This document shows positions 52,265 through 62,261 of a stretch of 64,000 nucleotides of DNA, one piece after another (position 1 is the first letter of the stretch; every line of letters begins with the position of its first letter). The stretch spans positions 62,001-126,000 of the forward strand of contig NZ_JXMU01000010.1 of NCBI RefSeq assembly GCF_001293565.1. Direction: 5' to 3'. The stretch is from Ahrensia marina (GTDB taxonomy: Bacteria > Pseudomonadota > Alphaproteobacteria > Rhizobiales > Rhizobiaceae). A program made the position numbers and the translations under genes. The notes beneath the pieces are model-generated. The model had not been told where the DNA came from. It worked only from the letters and a program-made list of their open reading frames with translations, and made no database searches.

Positions 52265-55234
52265 TCATTTTAGCGCCTGAATTCGCGCCAGTGCGGCTTC
52301 AAGATTTTCAAGTGTCGGCTTGAATTCTTCCAGCTTCTCGCGCTCGGCCTGAACGATCTCCGGCTTGGCATTTTGGACAAATTTTTCATTGTTCAACTTG
52401 CCTTCGATCTTGGCCATATCGCCGCGCACCTTGCCGATTGCTTTCTCAATACGCGCGCTTTCCGCATCCACATCAACCAGAGAGCCAAGCGGCAAACAGG
52501 CTGTGCTTTCGCCAACAACAATCTGTGCAGAGCCTTCCGGCGCACTATCAGCAACAGAAAGCGCTTCAACACGGGCAAGCCACTGAATCGCCGCAGCATT
52601 GCGTTCCATTCTGCCACGCGTAACGTCTCCGGCATCGACAAAAATAAGTGGCGCTTTGGCCGATGGCGGGACATTCATTTCGGCACGAACTGAACGAATG
52701 CCGGACACCAGCTCAATCAGCCAGTTGATCTCTTCAGCCGCTTCATCATCTTCAAATTCCGCTTTTGGCCAAGCGGCATGGCAGATAAGTGTATCGCGGA
52801 CCTCTGACGTTAAACCCCAAAGCTCTTCGGTCATGAACGGCATGAACGGGTGCAGCATTTTATATGCCTGATCCAGCACATAAGCAGCACAGGCTTGTGC
52901 CTCTTTCTTTGCCGCCTCGTCTTCACCCTGGAAGACGGGTTTAAGCAATTCCAGATACCAGTCGCAGAAATTATTCCAGACAAATTTGTAGGCAGCCGAT
53001 GCCGCATCGTTGAAACGATAAGTATCTATACCCGTCGAGACTTCTCTCACAGCACGCGAAAGTTCTGTCAAAATCCAGCGGTTTACCGGCAGCTTTGCAT
53101 TTTCCGGTATGAATGATGGATCATGCGTCACACCGTTCATCTGCGCAAAGCGTGTCGCATTCCAGAGCTTGGTGCCAAAATTGCGGTAACCAGCGATACG
53201 GTCCGTATCAAGACGCACATCGCGGCCTTGGGCGGCCATAATCGCCAGCGTAAAGCGCAGCGCGTCAGTGCCGTACTCATCCATCAATTCCAAAGGATCA
53301 ATAACATTGCCTTTGGATTTGGACATTTTCTGCCCGTCCTTATCACGCACCAAGGCATGGACATAAACGGTGTGGAAAGGCTCAATGCCTTTTCCGTCTT
53401 CATCCTTCATGAAGTGGTTGCCCATCATCATCATGCGCGCAACCCAGAAGAATATGATGTCAAATCCCGTTACCAGAACATCTGTCTGGTAATAGGCTTC
53501 AAGCTCTTTGGTTTTCTCCGGCCAGCCCAGTGTCGAAAACGGCCACAGCGCCGACGAGAACCATGTGTCGAGAACATCAGGATCACGGCGCAAAATACTT
53601 TGCGTGTCAGACGCTTCGATCTTGTTCTCTACCCACGCTTTCCACGGACCTTCATGAGAAATGTAGTGTTGAATCGCCGCCTCAAGCGCCAATCCTTCAT
53701 TCTTGGCAACGAAAACACGGTCATCAGGGCCATACCAGGCCGGAATCTGATGCCCCCACCAAAGCTGGCGCGAGATACACCAAGGTTGGATGTTTTCCAT
53801 CCAATTATAATAGGTGTTTTCCCATGTCTTCGGCACAAAATTGGTGCGGCCCTCTTTAACCGATTCAAGCGCCGGCTTGGCCAGTGTTTCCGCATCGGCA
53901 AACCACTGGTCGGTCAGCATCGGTTCGATGACCACTTTGGAACGGTCGCCAAATGGCTGCATGATTTTCTTTTTTTCCACCAATGGCACCGTGGCGCGTG
54001 TTTCACCGCCCTCTTCCGGCGCAAGCGGTGCTTTTACCGGACCAAGGCGCGGATCGGTTTCCGGCACCATAATGGCCAGACCTTCCGCTGTGATGTCGGC
54101 CACGACCTTTTTGCGGGCTTCAAAACGGTCCAGTCCGCGATATTCATCCGGTACGAGGTTAATCGCATCAACCGCCGCCTCACTTGGCAGCTCACCGCTT
54201 TCGACAATCGCCTTCGCCTTTGCAGCCTCTTCTACATAAGAAGCGCCATCAGCACGCATTGCCGCTTTCGTGTCCATAAGACGGTACAGCGGAATATTGT
54301 TACGCTTGGCAACCTGATAATCGTTGAAATCATGCGCGCCGGTGATTTTAACCGCACCCGAACCAAAATCCTTATCGGGATATTCATCCGTAATAATTGG
54401 AATTTTGCGGCGGTGCTCTTTGGGACCGACAGGAATCTCGCAAAGCTTGCCAACAATAGAGGCATAACGCTCGTCAGAAGGGTGAACAGCCACCGCACCA
54501 TCGCCCAACATGGTTTCAGGACGTGTTGTCGCGATGGAAATGTAATCACGCGTTTCTTCTAAAACGACATTACCGTCTTCATCTTTTTCAACATAAGTAT
54601 ATGTCGCACCATCGGCCAACGGGTATTTGAAATGCCACATATGGCCGTCAACTTCGGTGTTCTCAACTTCCAGATCAGAGATCGCGGTTTCAAAATGCGG
54701 GTCCCAATTGACCAGACGCTTGCCGCGGTAAATCAGACCTTCATTATAAAGCTCGACGAATACCTTAAGCACAGCCTCGGACAGACCTTCATCCATCGTA
54801 AAGCGCTCGCGTGACCAGTCACACGAAGCGCCAAGGCGTTTGAGCTGATTGAAAATCGTGCCACCGGACTCGTTTTTCCACTCCCAGATTTTCTCGATAA
54901 ATTCCGGCCGCGTAAAGTCGGTGCGCTTTTTGCCCTCGGCGTTCAGCTTGCGCTCGACGACCATTTGCGTGGCAATGCCCGCATGGTCCATACCCGGCTG
55001 CCAGAGCACATTATTGCCCAGCATTCGCTGATACCGGATCATGATATCCTGCAACGTATTATTGAGCGCATGGCCCATATGCAAAGAGCCAGTCACATTG
55101 GGCGGCGGTATCACAATGCAAAATGGTTCTGCGCCCTCGCGCGCACCGGCACCAGCGGCAAACGCGTTGCTGTCATCCCATTTTTTGGCAATTTGCGGCT
55201 CAACACTGGCCGCATCAAAAGTCTTATCAAGCAT
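52265..55234 (-). CDS. valS: Valine--tRNA ligase
   Basis: A 989-residue class I synthetase: PPPNVTGSLHMGHALN (HIGH motif, near 50), a CP1 editing domain with ISIATTRPETMLGDGAVAVH, GQKMSKSKGNVIDPLEL (KMSKS, near 625), the anticodon domain with FDIIFFWVARMMMMG upstream, and a C-terminal coiled coil (RIEKAIGKVRGDMAKIEGKL). It loads valine and edits threonine. popZ is 110 bases upstream. Confidence 0.97.
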   Translation of the reverse strand: MLDKTFDAASVEPQIAKKWDDSNAFAAGAGAREGAEPFCIVIPPPNVTGSLHMGHALNNTLQDIMIRYQRMLGNNVLWQPGMDHAGIATQMVVERKLNAEGKKRTDFTRPEFIEKIWEWKNESGGTIFNQLKRLGASCDWSRERFTMDEGLSEAVLKVFVELYNEGLIYRGKRLVNWDPHFETAISDLEVENTEVDGHMWHFKYPLADGATYTYVEKDEDGNVVLEETRDYISIATTRPETMLGDGAVAVHPSDERYASIVGKLCEIPVGPKEHRRKIPIITDEYPDKDFGSGAVKITGAHDFNDYQVAKRNNIPLYRLMDTKAAMRADGASYVEEAAKAKAIVESGELPSEAAVDAINLVPDEYRGLDRFEARKKVVADITAEGLAIMVPETDPRLGPVKAPLAPEEGGETRATVPLVEKKKIMQPFGDRSKVVIEPMLTDQWFADAETLAKPALESVKEGRTNFVPKTWENTYYNWMENIQPWCISRQLWWGHQIPAWYGPDDRVFVAKNEGLALEAAIQHYISHEGPWKAWVENKIEASDTQSILRRDPDVLDTWFSSALWPFSTLGWPEKTKELEAYYQTDVLVTGFDIIFFWVARMMMMGNHFMKDEDGKGIEPFHTVYVHALVRDKDGQKMSKSKGNVIDPLELMDEYGTDALRFTLAIMAAQGRDVRLDTDRIAGYRNFGTKLWNATRFAQMNGVTHDPSFIPENAKLPVNRWILTELSRAVREVSTGIDTYRFNDAASAAYKFVWNNFCDWYLELLKPVFQGEDEAAKKEAQACAAYVLDQAYKMLHPFMPFMTEELWGLTSEVRDTLICHAAWPKAEFEDDEAAEEINWLIELVSGIRSVRAEMNVPPSAKAPLIFVDAGDVTRGRMERNAAAIQWLARVEALSVADSAPEGSAQIVVGESTACLPLGSLVDVDAESARIEKAIGKVRGDMAKIEGKLNNEKFVQNAKPEIVQAEREKLEEFKPTLENLEAALARIQALK

Positions 55235-55344
55235 CGAAAAACCCGTGCCGTTTACCGGCTATTTGTCAGAAATAATATGACCTTGGATAAATCGGATAGT
55301 AGGCCCGCTGTCAACACAGACGCGCTTGATGATCACACGGCAAA

Positions 55345-56106
55345 TTACTCGCCGCGTGCAATCCGTTCAATTTCGGCACGAACCAACCGCTCGACCATTG
55401 CCGGAAGGTTGTTATCAAGCCATTCCGACAGCATCGGCTTGAGCAGATCTTCGGTCATCTCTGGCAAGTCGCGACCGGCTTCTTTTGCCAATGCTTCTGA
55501 CAGGCTTTCAAATGAATTGCCAATGCTTGTCTGAACCTGCTCGGAAACCAAATTACGCTTAGCCTGAGGAATATGTGAAGGCGCTGCCGGGCGCACATGG
55601 GCACCGGCGACTTCGGGGTCCGATGTCCTTGCAGCAAGAGCACTGCCAACCTTTTCAAACGCCGTGCGATCGTCAGAGGTAAAACGCTGCTCGTATTTTT
55701 TCTGCGAAGGCTCGGCTTTTGGGGCTTCTACCTTTGCAGGCTCCATAATGGAAACTGTTTCCTTGGCTGTTTCCAGAGAAACGACATTGCTGTCCGCTGT
55801 TTCATATTTCGTATCCAGAGTTTCCAGAAAGCTATCAAGCTCTGGCACACCAATGTCGGAAAATTCGTCGGCAGTTGATTTTTCAACTTGGTCCAGCACT
55901 TCAGCACCAAGGATATCAGCAGCCGTCACCATAGATATCTGTTCGTTTTCCTGAGAAGGATCGGACGCTGCGTCATCATTGGCAACAGATTCCTTGGCAG
56001 CGTTCACCGCTTCGGTTTTTTTATTGCCATCGTCGATAATACGACGGATTGAAGCCAGAATATCGTCCATTGAAGGTTGGTTTTGAACCGTATTGGTCTG
56101 CGCCAT
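55345..56106 (-). CDS. popZ: Polar organizing protein PopZ (DUF2497)
   Basis: A 253-residue protein with the PopZ layout: N-terminal helix SMDDILASIRRIIDDG (about 12-27), a long acidic, Pro/Ser-rich disordered centre, and C-terminal helices LLKPMLSEWLDNNLPAMVER and LVRAEIERIARGE that drive oligomerisation. PopZ forms a polar matrix that anchors the chromosome and signalling proteins. ATG 56106 is chosen because the family N terminus MAQTN begins there. Upstream of valS, as commonly found in Rhizobiales. Confidence 0.9.
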   Translation of the reverse strand: MAQTNTVQNQPSMDDILASIRRIIDDGNKKTEAVNAAKESVANDDAASDPSQENEQISMVTAADILGAEVLDQVEKSTADEFSDIGVPELDSFLETLDTKYETADSNVVSLETAKETVSIMEPAKVEAPKAEPSQKKYEQRFTSDDRTAFEKVGSALAARTSDPEVAGAHVRPAAPSHIPQAKRNLVSEQVQTSIGNSFESLSEALAKEAGRDLPEMTEDLLKPMLSEWLDNNLPAMVERLVRAEIERIARGE

Positions 56107-56263
56107 GTCACCCACTCTACAATTATCCATTGAGCATTCGGAGAGCCGAATCACACATCAACGTATCGCATATAGTTGTGCAAATGAGAATCGTTGATGG
56201 AAAATTGATTCCAAAACCCACAGGAATAAAAGCGAAAATGGTTACCGCAGCCGGTTGACCGGT

Positions 56264-57640
56264 TTAGCGACCATCAGGCGTGCGCAAACCGTACCACTTA
56301 TCCTTGACGGCGTTATAATGCTCTTCCGGATCCTTGATAGCGACACCCAATCCAAGGCGTTTCGCGCTCAGGCGTCCAACGGCAGAGGCAAGCGCAAAGC
56401 TTGAAACCACCTGATTGCGCTGCGCCTGAACCAGTGCGATCTGTGCATCAAGGACAATCGAGCGGGCATTGAGAACATCCAGCGTCGTGCGCTGGCCAAC
56501 GCTGCGCTCTTCAACAACACCGTTAAGTGCCAGACGCGCAGCACGCAAACCTTCCTGATTGGCGCTGACAGAAGCGCGGGAGGCTTCAAGCTGTGTAAAG
56601 GCGGAAACAACCGCCGCTCGAACCTGATCACGGGCAACATCGACTTCAAGACGTGCCTGCCCTAACTGTTCCTTGCTTTGACGCACAGTGGCAGAAGCCT
56701 GGCCGCCCTGATAAATCGGCACAGTAACGTTCAAGCCAACACGTCCTGTTGTAGACGCTGAAGAACTGTCCAAAGCGCTCGGCCCGCGTCCGCTATTTGA
56801 TGATGAAGAAAAATTGCGCGAGACAGAAGCACTCAGCCCAACCTGCGGTAGGAAAGCACCTTGTGCAGCTTTCACCGAAAACAGACCACTGTCTACGAGC
56901 GCATTGCGCACTTCGATGGCTGGATGTCCGGAAAATGCTATTTGTTCGGCCTGACCAAGCGAGCGCGGCAAGAGCTTGGAAAGCGGCGCCGGTGTTTTCA
57001 GACTGCCTGGCTGTGTGCCGACGATTTGCGCATAAATGGCTTCGGATGATTTGACTTGCGCTTGCGCGGCGATCAGTTGCGCCCGTGCTGCGGCCAGACT
57101 GGCTTGCGCCTGCGCAACATCGGTTCGCGTACCTTCACCAACTTCAAAACGGGAGCGCTCGGAGCGAAGCTGCTCATTAAGCGAATCAATATTCTGCGCC
57201 CGCAAGCTTGCAATCTGGCGGTTCTGCACAACGTCCATAAATGCCTGCGAAGCATCGAACAGCGTGTTCTGCTCTGTATTGCGAAGATTGGCGCGTTCTG
57301 CGCGCACACCTGCCTCGGCGCCCTTGACATTGTTGCGCGTCTGGAAACCGTCGAAGATCGACTGGTTAATCTCTACGCCGAAGCTTGCCGTGCTATAACC
57401 GCGTGCATCAGGAGAAAAATTATAAAGAAGCGACGATGTCGCTTGAATGCGCGGGCGTTGGCCCGATTTCGCAAGCGGTACATTTTCATCAACAGCACGC
57501 AAACCGGCGCGCGCCGAGTTCAGGCTGGGGTTGTTTTCATAGGCTTTCGCCATTGCGCCGTAAATTGTTTCAGCGCTTTGAGCGACGGAAGATACGCAGA
57601 CACTCAATGTTAGAATGGCTGTAAATATTGTCCGACGCAT
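56264..57640 (-). CDS. tolC: TolC-family outer membrane channel (type I secretion/efflux)
   Basis: A 458-residue protein with a signal peptide (IFTAILTLSVCVSSVAQSAE), then ETIYGAMAKAYENNPSLNSA and two OEP repeats with long Ala/Gln-rich helices (VAQAQASLAAARAQLIAAQA; SVGQRTTLDVLNARS). These trimerise into an outer membrane barrel with a periplasmic tunnel. It is downstream of a PIMT-like gene, the usual rhizobial context. A perfect palindrome TTAACCGGTTAA lies 112 bases upstream of its start. Confidence 0.93.
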   Translation of the reverse strand: MRRTIFTAILTLSVCVSSVAQSAETIYGAMAKAYENNPSLNSARAGLRAVDENVPLAKSGQRPRIQATSSLLYNFSPDARGYSTASFGVEINQSIFDGFQTRNNVKGAEAGVRAERANLRNTEQNTLFDASQAFMDVVQNRQIASLRAQNIDSLNEQLRSERSRFEVGEGTRTDVAQAQASLAAARAQLIAAQAQVKSSEAIYAQIVGTQPGSLKTPAPLSKLLPRSLGQAEQIAFSGHPAIEVRNALVDSGLFSVKAAQGAFLPQVGLSASVSRNFSSSSNSGRGPSALDSSSASTTGRVGLNVTVPIYQGGQASATVRQSKEQLGQARLEVDVARDQVRAAVVSAFTQLEASRASVSANQEGLRAARLALNGVVEERSVGQRTTLDVLNARSIVLDAQIALVQAQRNQVVSSFALASAVGRLSAKRLGLGVAIKDPEEHYNAVKDKWYGLRTPDGR

Positions 57641-57803
57641 ATAACTAATCCCAGTTTTACCAAGTACGCTTGTTAGGCGCTGTAGTGCACTAAGGACATT
57701 GAGATGAAAAATTCAAGTTACAAAAGTGTCATGGACACAGCGTTTACATTTTTAACCGGTTAACCGTTGTTAATCCGCACCACAATGTCAGTAAGTTTCA
57801 AGT

Positions 57804-58478
57804 TTAAAACGAGAATTCCTGCTCTTTTACAAAGCCCGGCAGTGTTTTGGCAGAAAGATTAAATGCCTTTCGGCTTGATACAATTCCCTGCTCGTCTTTT
57901 ACATAAAGGCGCGCGAAAGCTGTTGTGCCGCGCCCTTCGATAACAACAAGGCGGCCATTGCTTTTAAGCTGCTCAAGAAGCGCATCCGGAACAGCATCTA
58001 CCGCGCCATTCAAAAAGATAACGTCATATGGCCCCTCACCGGCAAAACCGGCATTGAGTTCACCGGTGACAACGACAACATTGTCAAAACCGAGTGACGC
58101 TAATGTTTCAGAAGCCTTGTCAGCCAGCTCCTCATCGCTTTCAAGCGCAATAACAGCACTGGCAAGCTTGGAAAACACCGCCGATGAATAGCCCGTTGCA
58201 CAGCCAATATCGAGTACCAGATCATCCGGACCCACTTCAGCCATTTGCGCCAATTTGGCAAAAGGTGACGGCTCCATAAGATAGCGTGGCTGCGCTGCAT
58301 CGGCAGATGTTACCAGAACATCATCATCAATATAGGCAAGCGGTTTAACTTTGGCCGGCACGAACGCTTCGCGCGGAATTTCAAACATGGCTTCGATTAA
58401 GCGCAGTTCAGTCACATCAGTTGTACGGACCTGGCTATCAACCATTGCACGACGAAGTTCTGTATAATTTTCCACCAT
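57804..58478 (-). CDS. Protein-L-isoaspartate O-methyltransferase family protein
   Basis: A 224-residue protein starting MVENYTELRRAMVDSQVRTT. It has the PIMT SAM motif LVLDIGCATGYSSAVFSKLA near residue 80 and YDVIFLNGAVDAVPDALLEQ. It differs from the pcm gene at 31989: the N-terminal Ser/Thr region of true PIMT is replaced (SADAAQPRYLMEP), so it may act on another target. The longer reading frame upstream runs through tRNA-Cys, so ATG 58478 is the start. tolC follows. Confidence 0.85.
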   Translation of the reverse strand: MVENYTELRRAMVDSQVRTTDVTELRLIEAMFEIPREAFVPAKVKPLAYIDDDVLVTSADAAQPRYLMEPSPFAKLAQMAEVGPDDLVLDIGCATGYSSAVFSKLASAVIALESDEELADKASETLASLGFDNVVVVTGELNAGFAGEGPYDVIFLNGAVDAVPDALLEQLKSNGRLVVIEGRGTTAFARLYVKDEQGIVSSRKAFNLSAKTLPGFVKEQEFSF

Positions 58479-58520
58479 CGATTGATCTCTGCGCTTTTGT
58501 AATGTGCGGCAGTATGAAGA

Positions 58521-58594
58521 TGGAGGCCTCGTCCGGAATCGAACCGGAGTACACGGATTTGCAATCCGCTGCGTAACCACTCCGCCACGAGGCC
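58521..58594 (-). tRNA. tRNA-Cys (anticodon GCA)
   Basis: A 74-base tRNA on the minus strand. GGCCTCG pairs with CGAGGCC, discriminator T, encoded CCA. The anticodon stem GCGGA/TCCGT region holds loop TTGCAAA, anticodon GCA. T-loop TTCGATT. U at the discriminator is the usual tRNA-Cys identity element. Confidence 0.97.
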
Positions 58595-58671
58595 CTAATA
58601 CCACTGCGTATCGCGGCATCTGTTAACAGAGCGTTTTTAATCCGACAAGCAGGCAATCATTATTGTAGCCA

Positions 58672-58944
58672 TTATTTTTGCTTTGCATCGCCTTTCCTGC
58701 GCAAACGGGCTCTCATCCGGCCAAATTTTACGGTCATTTTGCGGCTGAGGCGACGAGCAATTCTGGAATCATGACTCAAAATTAAAACTCCAAGCGGCAA
58801 CATCCAAAAGCCAAGCACCGGCAAAAACCCCAATATGCCACCCAGAATTAGGGCTGTTCCCAATAAAATACGCATGAATCGGTGACGCGGTAGTTTGATA
58901 GACCGGCCGAACAGCTTCAAATGTTGATCAGATTTGTATTTCAT
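58672..58944 (-). CDS. Small membrane protein (PGPGW-like), function unknown
   Basis: About 90 residues from ATG 58944 (or 103 from 58983). It contains one hydrophobic hairpin, RILLGTALILGGILGFLPVL followed by GFWMLPLGVLILSHD, and a very basic tail (ARRLSRKMTVKFGRMRARLR). The GFLPVLGFWMLPLG pattern recalls the PGPGW transmembrane family. It lies between tRNA-Cys and tRNA-Asn. The family call is tentative. Confidence 0.6.
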   Translation of the reverse strand: MKYKSDQHLKLFGRSIKLPRHRFMRILLGTALILGGILGFLPVLGFWMLPLGVLILSHDSRIARRLSRKMTVKFGRMRARLRRKGDAKQK

Positions 58945-59095
58945 TAAGCCTATATGTGAATTTCCGCTTCGCTCTGCCAGCAATTTCCTGATTGCGCGGC
59001 CATATTTTGGCGTAAGGCAAAAAAATTATGTTTTTTGTCAAAAGTCCCTTTGCAAATTAAAATACCTTTTGTTATGAGCGCTCATCGCAAGATAT

Positions 59096-59170
59096 TCCCC
59101 GATAGCTCAGCGGTAGAGCAATCGACTGTTAATCGATCGGTCGTAAGTTCGAATCTTACTCGGGGAGCCA
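59096..59170 (+). tRNA. tRNA-Asn (anticodon GTT)
   Basis: A 75-base tRNA. TCCCCGA pairs with TCGGGGA, discriminator G, encoded CCA. The anticodon stem ATCGA/TCGAT holds loop CTGTTAA, anticodon GTT. D-loop AGCGGTAGA and T-loop TTCGAAT are standard. It is followed within five bases by a terminator. Confidence 0.97.
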
Positions 59171-59174
59171 ATTT

Positions 59175-59209
59175 AAAAGGGTTAGCGCCAAACGCGCTGA
59201 CCCTTTTTT
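59175..59209 (+). terminator. Rho-independent terminator of tRNA-Asn
   Basis: GGGTTAGCGC (59179-59188) pairs with GCGCTGACCC (59194-59203), one T-G pair, 5-base loop, followed by six T (59204-59209). Confidence 0.9.
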
Positions 59210-59367
59210 GTTTCCGGCTTTAAATAGTTGCCTGCCTGTCATGGATGCCTACAGCATCATGAGGCACATGCATCCAACAAAGCATGGTTTTTCCATACTG
59301 TCAGTCACGCAATTGGTTCTTGGTCCCTCTTATCGAAGGACAAATTTTATTTTTAAGAAACATTTGA

Positions 59368-59397
59368 TGATCTAAAGCGATGTGACCTGCGTAGTTA
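59368..59397 (+). promoter_or_regulatory. Candidate ECF-sigma (RpoE/ChrR-type) promoter for the photolyase-cfa cluster
   Basis: TGATCT (59368-59373), an 18-base spacer, then TAGTTA (59392-59397), 51 bases before the phrB start. RpoE of Rhodobacter, which answers singlet oxygen, uses -35 elements of the TGATC type, and its regulon includes photolyase and cfa-type genes. The match is to a short word, so this is a hypothesis. Confidence 0.35.
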
Positions 59398-59448
59398 GAA
59401 ATATAAAACCGTATATTTTCTAAAACTTGTTTCGAGTGCCCCGTAATT

Positions 59449-60915
59449 ATGTCGACTTCAACTGCCTCTTCATTGCCCTCCGGACCAATTATCGTTTGGT
59501 TTCGCAATGATTTGAGGATTTCCGACAACGCGGCACTGTTAAAAGCGGCACAGCAAGAACAAGAGACAATCTGCCTTTATGTTTTTGATGAGGATGCCGA
59601 CGAAACCACCGAGTATGGCGGCGCACAGAAATGGTGGCTGCACCATTCTCTTACCGCCTTGGCAAAATCATTAGAGACTATTGGCGCAAAACTGATTCTA
59701 AGACGTGGCTCGCCGGAACAGATAATTAAAGAACTGATTGATGAAACCGGCGCGAAATCAGTTCTATGGAACAGGCGCTATGCAACCAGCCATATCAAGC
59801 GTGACACGAAACTAAAGAGCGACCTGACAGACAGTGACATAGAAGTCATAAGCTTTGACGGCGCATTGCTGCATGAGCCGACAAAATTGCGTACAGGCTC
59901 CGGCAGTCCTTACAAGGTCTATACGCCTTTCTGGCGCGCCTTTTCGGGCATGGACGAGCCACGTGATCCAGCGCCGAAACCGGATAAGATTGTCTCTTAT
60001 AGTAAATCGCTCAAAAGTGATTCTCTGGATGACTGGTCGCTATTGCCGACAAAACCGGATTGGGCGGGCGGCATTGCCGATGAATGGACGCCCGGAGAAG
60101 AAGGCGCATGGGAACGATTAGGCGATTTTCTGAACGGTCCGATTAACGACTATAAAGAAGGCCGTGATTTTCCCGCGCAAAATGACACCTCAAAACTATC
60201 CCCGCATCTGACTTTTGGCGAGATTTCGCCCTATCAGATTTGGGCTGAAGTCAATGCAAAACAAGCAACCCATACGCCCAATAAAGAAGTCTTCAGAAAA
60301 GAAGTCGTCTGGCGTGAATTTTCCTATCACCTTCTGGTCAACTTCGAGGACTTGAAAAACAAGAACTACAATGATGATTTTGACGCCTTTCCTTGGAATG
60401 ACGGTAAAAAACACCTTGAAGCATGGCAGCAAGGCCAAACCGGCTACCCTATTGTCGATGCCGGCATGCGCCAGCTTTGGCAAACCGGATGGATGCACAA
60501 CCGCGTTCGCATGATTGTCGCCTCGTTTTTGATTAAGCACCTGCTCATTGACTGGCGCGAGGGGGAAAAATGGTTTTGGGACACATTGGTTGACGCGGAT
60601 CCCGCTTCCAATACAGCAAGCTGGCAATGGGTTGCAGGTTCCGGCGCGGACGCATCACCTTATTTCCGTATATTCAACCCGATTTTACAGGGCGAAAAGT
60701 TCGACAAGAGCGGCGAATATGTGAAACTATATTGTCCCGAACTGCGTGATATTCCTGAAAAATACATACACAAACCTTGGGAAGCACCTGAAAAGATTCT
60801 TGAAAAAGCAGGTGTAACCTTAGGCGAGACTTACCCCGAGCCGGTTGTTGACCACAAAACAGCGCGTGAGCGTGCTTTGGCTGCATACCAAAAAATGAAA
60901 GAGAATACCGGATGA
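59449..60915 (+). CDS. phrB: Deoxyribodipyrimidine photo-lyase (class I CPD photolyase)
   Basis: A 488-residue protein: N-terminal antenna domain IIVWFRNDLRISDNAAL, then the FAD domain with PHLTFGEISPYQIWAEV, VVWREFSYHLLVNF, YPIVDAGMRQLWQTGWMHNR and ASNTASWQWVAGSGADASPY. It splits cyclobutane pyrimidine dimers using blue light. It is not an FeS type. Its stop overlaps the next gene's ATG (ATGA). First gene of a four-gene plus-strand cluster. Confidence 0.95.
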   Translation: MSTSTASSLPSGPIIVWFRNDLRISDNAALLKAAQQEQETICLYVFDEDADETTEYGGAQKWWLHHSLTALAKSLETIGAKLILRRGSPEQIIKELIDETGAKSVLWNRRYATSHIKRDTKLKSDLTDSDIEVISFDGALLHEPTKLRTGSGSPYKVYTPFWRAFSGMDEPRDPAPKPDKIVSYSKSLKSDSLDDWSLLPTKPDWAGGIADEWTPGEEGAWERLGDFLNGPINDYKEGRDFPAQNDTSKLSPHLTFGEISPYQIWAEVNAKQATHTPNKEVFRKEVVWREFSYHLLVNFEDLKNKNYNDDFDAFPWNDGKKHLEAWQQGQTGYPIVDAGMRQLWQTGWMHNRVRMIVASFLIKHLLIDWREGEKWFWDTLVDADPASNTASWQWVAGSGADASPYFRIFNPILQGEKFDKSGEYVKLYCPELRDIPEKYIHKPWEAPEKILEKAGVTLGETYPEPVVDHKTARERALAAYQKMKENTG

Positions 60916-62252
60916 ATATGAACGCTCCCGCGCCGCGCAAGAAGATTGCAATTATTGGCAGCGGTATCTCCGGCGCAGCAGCAGCTTGGTCTTTAAATTT
61001 CACACAAGACGTCACTCTGTTTGAATCAGAAGAGCGCGCCGGCGGGCACACTTGCACGGTTGATGTTGACTATGATGGCACACCAATCTCTGTCGATGTC
61101 GGTTTTATTGTATTTAATGAGCGCAATTATCCAAATCTCTGCGCTTTGTTTGATCATCTTGATGTCAAATCTGAGAAAACAAACATGAGCTTCGCACTTT
61201 CGCTCAATGGCGGTCAGCGCGAATGGTGCGGCATAAATCTCGGCACTGTCTTTTCGCAAAAAGCAAATATGTTTTCACCGTCCTTCTTATGGATGCTGCG
61301 TGAAATCACGCGCTTCAACAAACAATGTTTAAAGGACCGTGACGGCGGCTTTTTGGGCACGATGACTATCGGCCAATATCTGAACAAGAGGAAATTTTCA
61401 AAGCGGTTTCAGGATGATTATCTCATTCCCATGGCAGCCGCCATCTGGTCGACCCCGAAGGTCAAAATGCTGGCTTTTCCGGCAATGTCCTTCATCCAGT
61501 TTTTTGAAAATCACCGGCTTCTGGAGTTGGAGCCGCCAACATGGCGTACCGTTTCCGGCGGTTCGCGAAACTATCATCAAAAACTGCTGGCCACACTTGG
61601 CGATCGGGTCAAACTGAATACACAAATAACGGCGTATAATAAAAGCGATGATGGCAGCGTATTGCTGACCGATCAAAATGGTGAAACTGAGCGCTTTGAT
61701 GCTGTTGTTTTTGCCTGTCACTCAGATCAGGCGCTGTCCATTCTTGCATCCGGCGACGGGTCTGAGGAAACAAAGAGCGTATTAGCCGACATTAAATACA
61801 AGCCTAACCGCGTGATTCTTCACCGCGATCCCACATTCATGCCCAAGCGCAAGAAAGCGTGGGCGGCATGGAATTATATGCGCGAAACAGAAGCCAACGG
61901 CGAAGAAAGTGAGATCTGCCTCACCTATTGGATGAACCGTCTACAGAATATCGACTTTGAAAAGCCGCTTTTTGTAACCCTTAATCCGACCCGCGAGCCT
62001 GATCCGAGTAAAGTCTTTGGCGAGTGGACTTTTGACCATCCGCAATATGATCAGGCAGCTTTTGACGCGCAAAAACGCATCAGTTTTCTTCAAGGCAATG
62101 ACAACATCTTTTTTGCCGGTGCCTGGACCGGATTTGGTTTTCACGAGGATGGCCTGCGTTCCGGATTGGAAGCGGCAGAAGCGCTCGGCGGTCATGTGCC
62201 TTGGCGCTCCCTTGAACCTGAAGCGCTTCCAATTGTGGTCGCGGCCGAATAG
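60912..62252 (+). CDS. FAD-dependent oxidoreductase (COG2907-like)
   Basis: A 446-residue flavoprotein with KIAIIGSGISGAAAAWSL and FESEERAGGHTCTVDVDYDG at the N terminus and FFAGAWTGFGFHEDGLRSGL at the C terminus, both FAD-contacting. It belongs to the amine-oxidase-like group encoded next to DUF1365 and cyclopropane synthase genes. Work in Rhodobacter links such clusters to modified fatty acids and singlet-oxygen defence; the exact reaction here is not known from sequence. Confidence 0.85.
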   Translation: MNMNAPAPRKKIAIIGSGISGAAAAWSLNFTQDVTLFESEERAGGHTCTVDVDYDGTPISVDVGFIVFNERNYPNLCALFDHLDVKSEKTNMSFALSLNGGQREWCGINLGTVFSQKANMFSPSFLWMLREITRFNKQCLKDRDGGFLGTMTIGQYLNKRKFSKRFQDDYLIPMAAAIWSTPKVKMLAFPAMSFIQFFENHRLLELEPPTWRTVSGGSRNYHQKLLATLGDRVKLNTQITAYNKSDDGSVLLTDQNGETERFDAVVFACHSDQALSILASGDGSEETKSVLADIKYKPNRVILHRDPTFMPKRKKAWAAWNYMRETEANGEESEICLTYWMNRLQNIDFEKPLFVTLNPTREPDPSKVFGEWTFDHPQYDQAAFDAQKRISFLQGNDNIFFAGAWTGFGFHEDGLRSGLEAAEALGGHVPWRSLEPEALPIVVAAE

Positions 62253-62261
62253 ACTGTGGTT

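Noticed and set aside
53123-54562. Long open frame (479 codons) on the plus strand
   Set aside because: It is antisense to valS, whose motifs and codon pattern are unmistakable. The translated protein has no recognisable domain, so it is a shadow frame.
57752-57773. CtrA-type site (TTAA-N7-TTAA) upstream of tolC
   Set aside because: The TTAA words are spaced by 4 and 6 bases, not 7. The TTAACCGGTTAA palindrome is real but does not meet the CtrA rule.
58479-58619. N-terminal extension of the PIMT-like gene
   Set aside because: The frame runs through tRNA-Cys; the conserved start is MVENYTEL at 58478.
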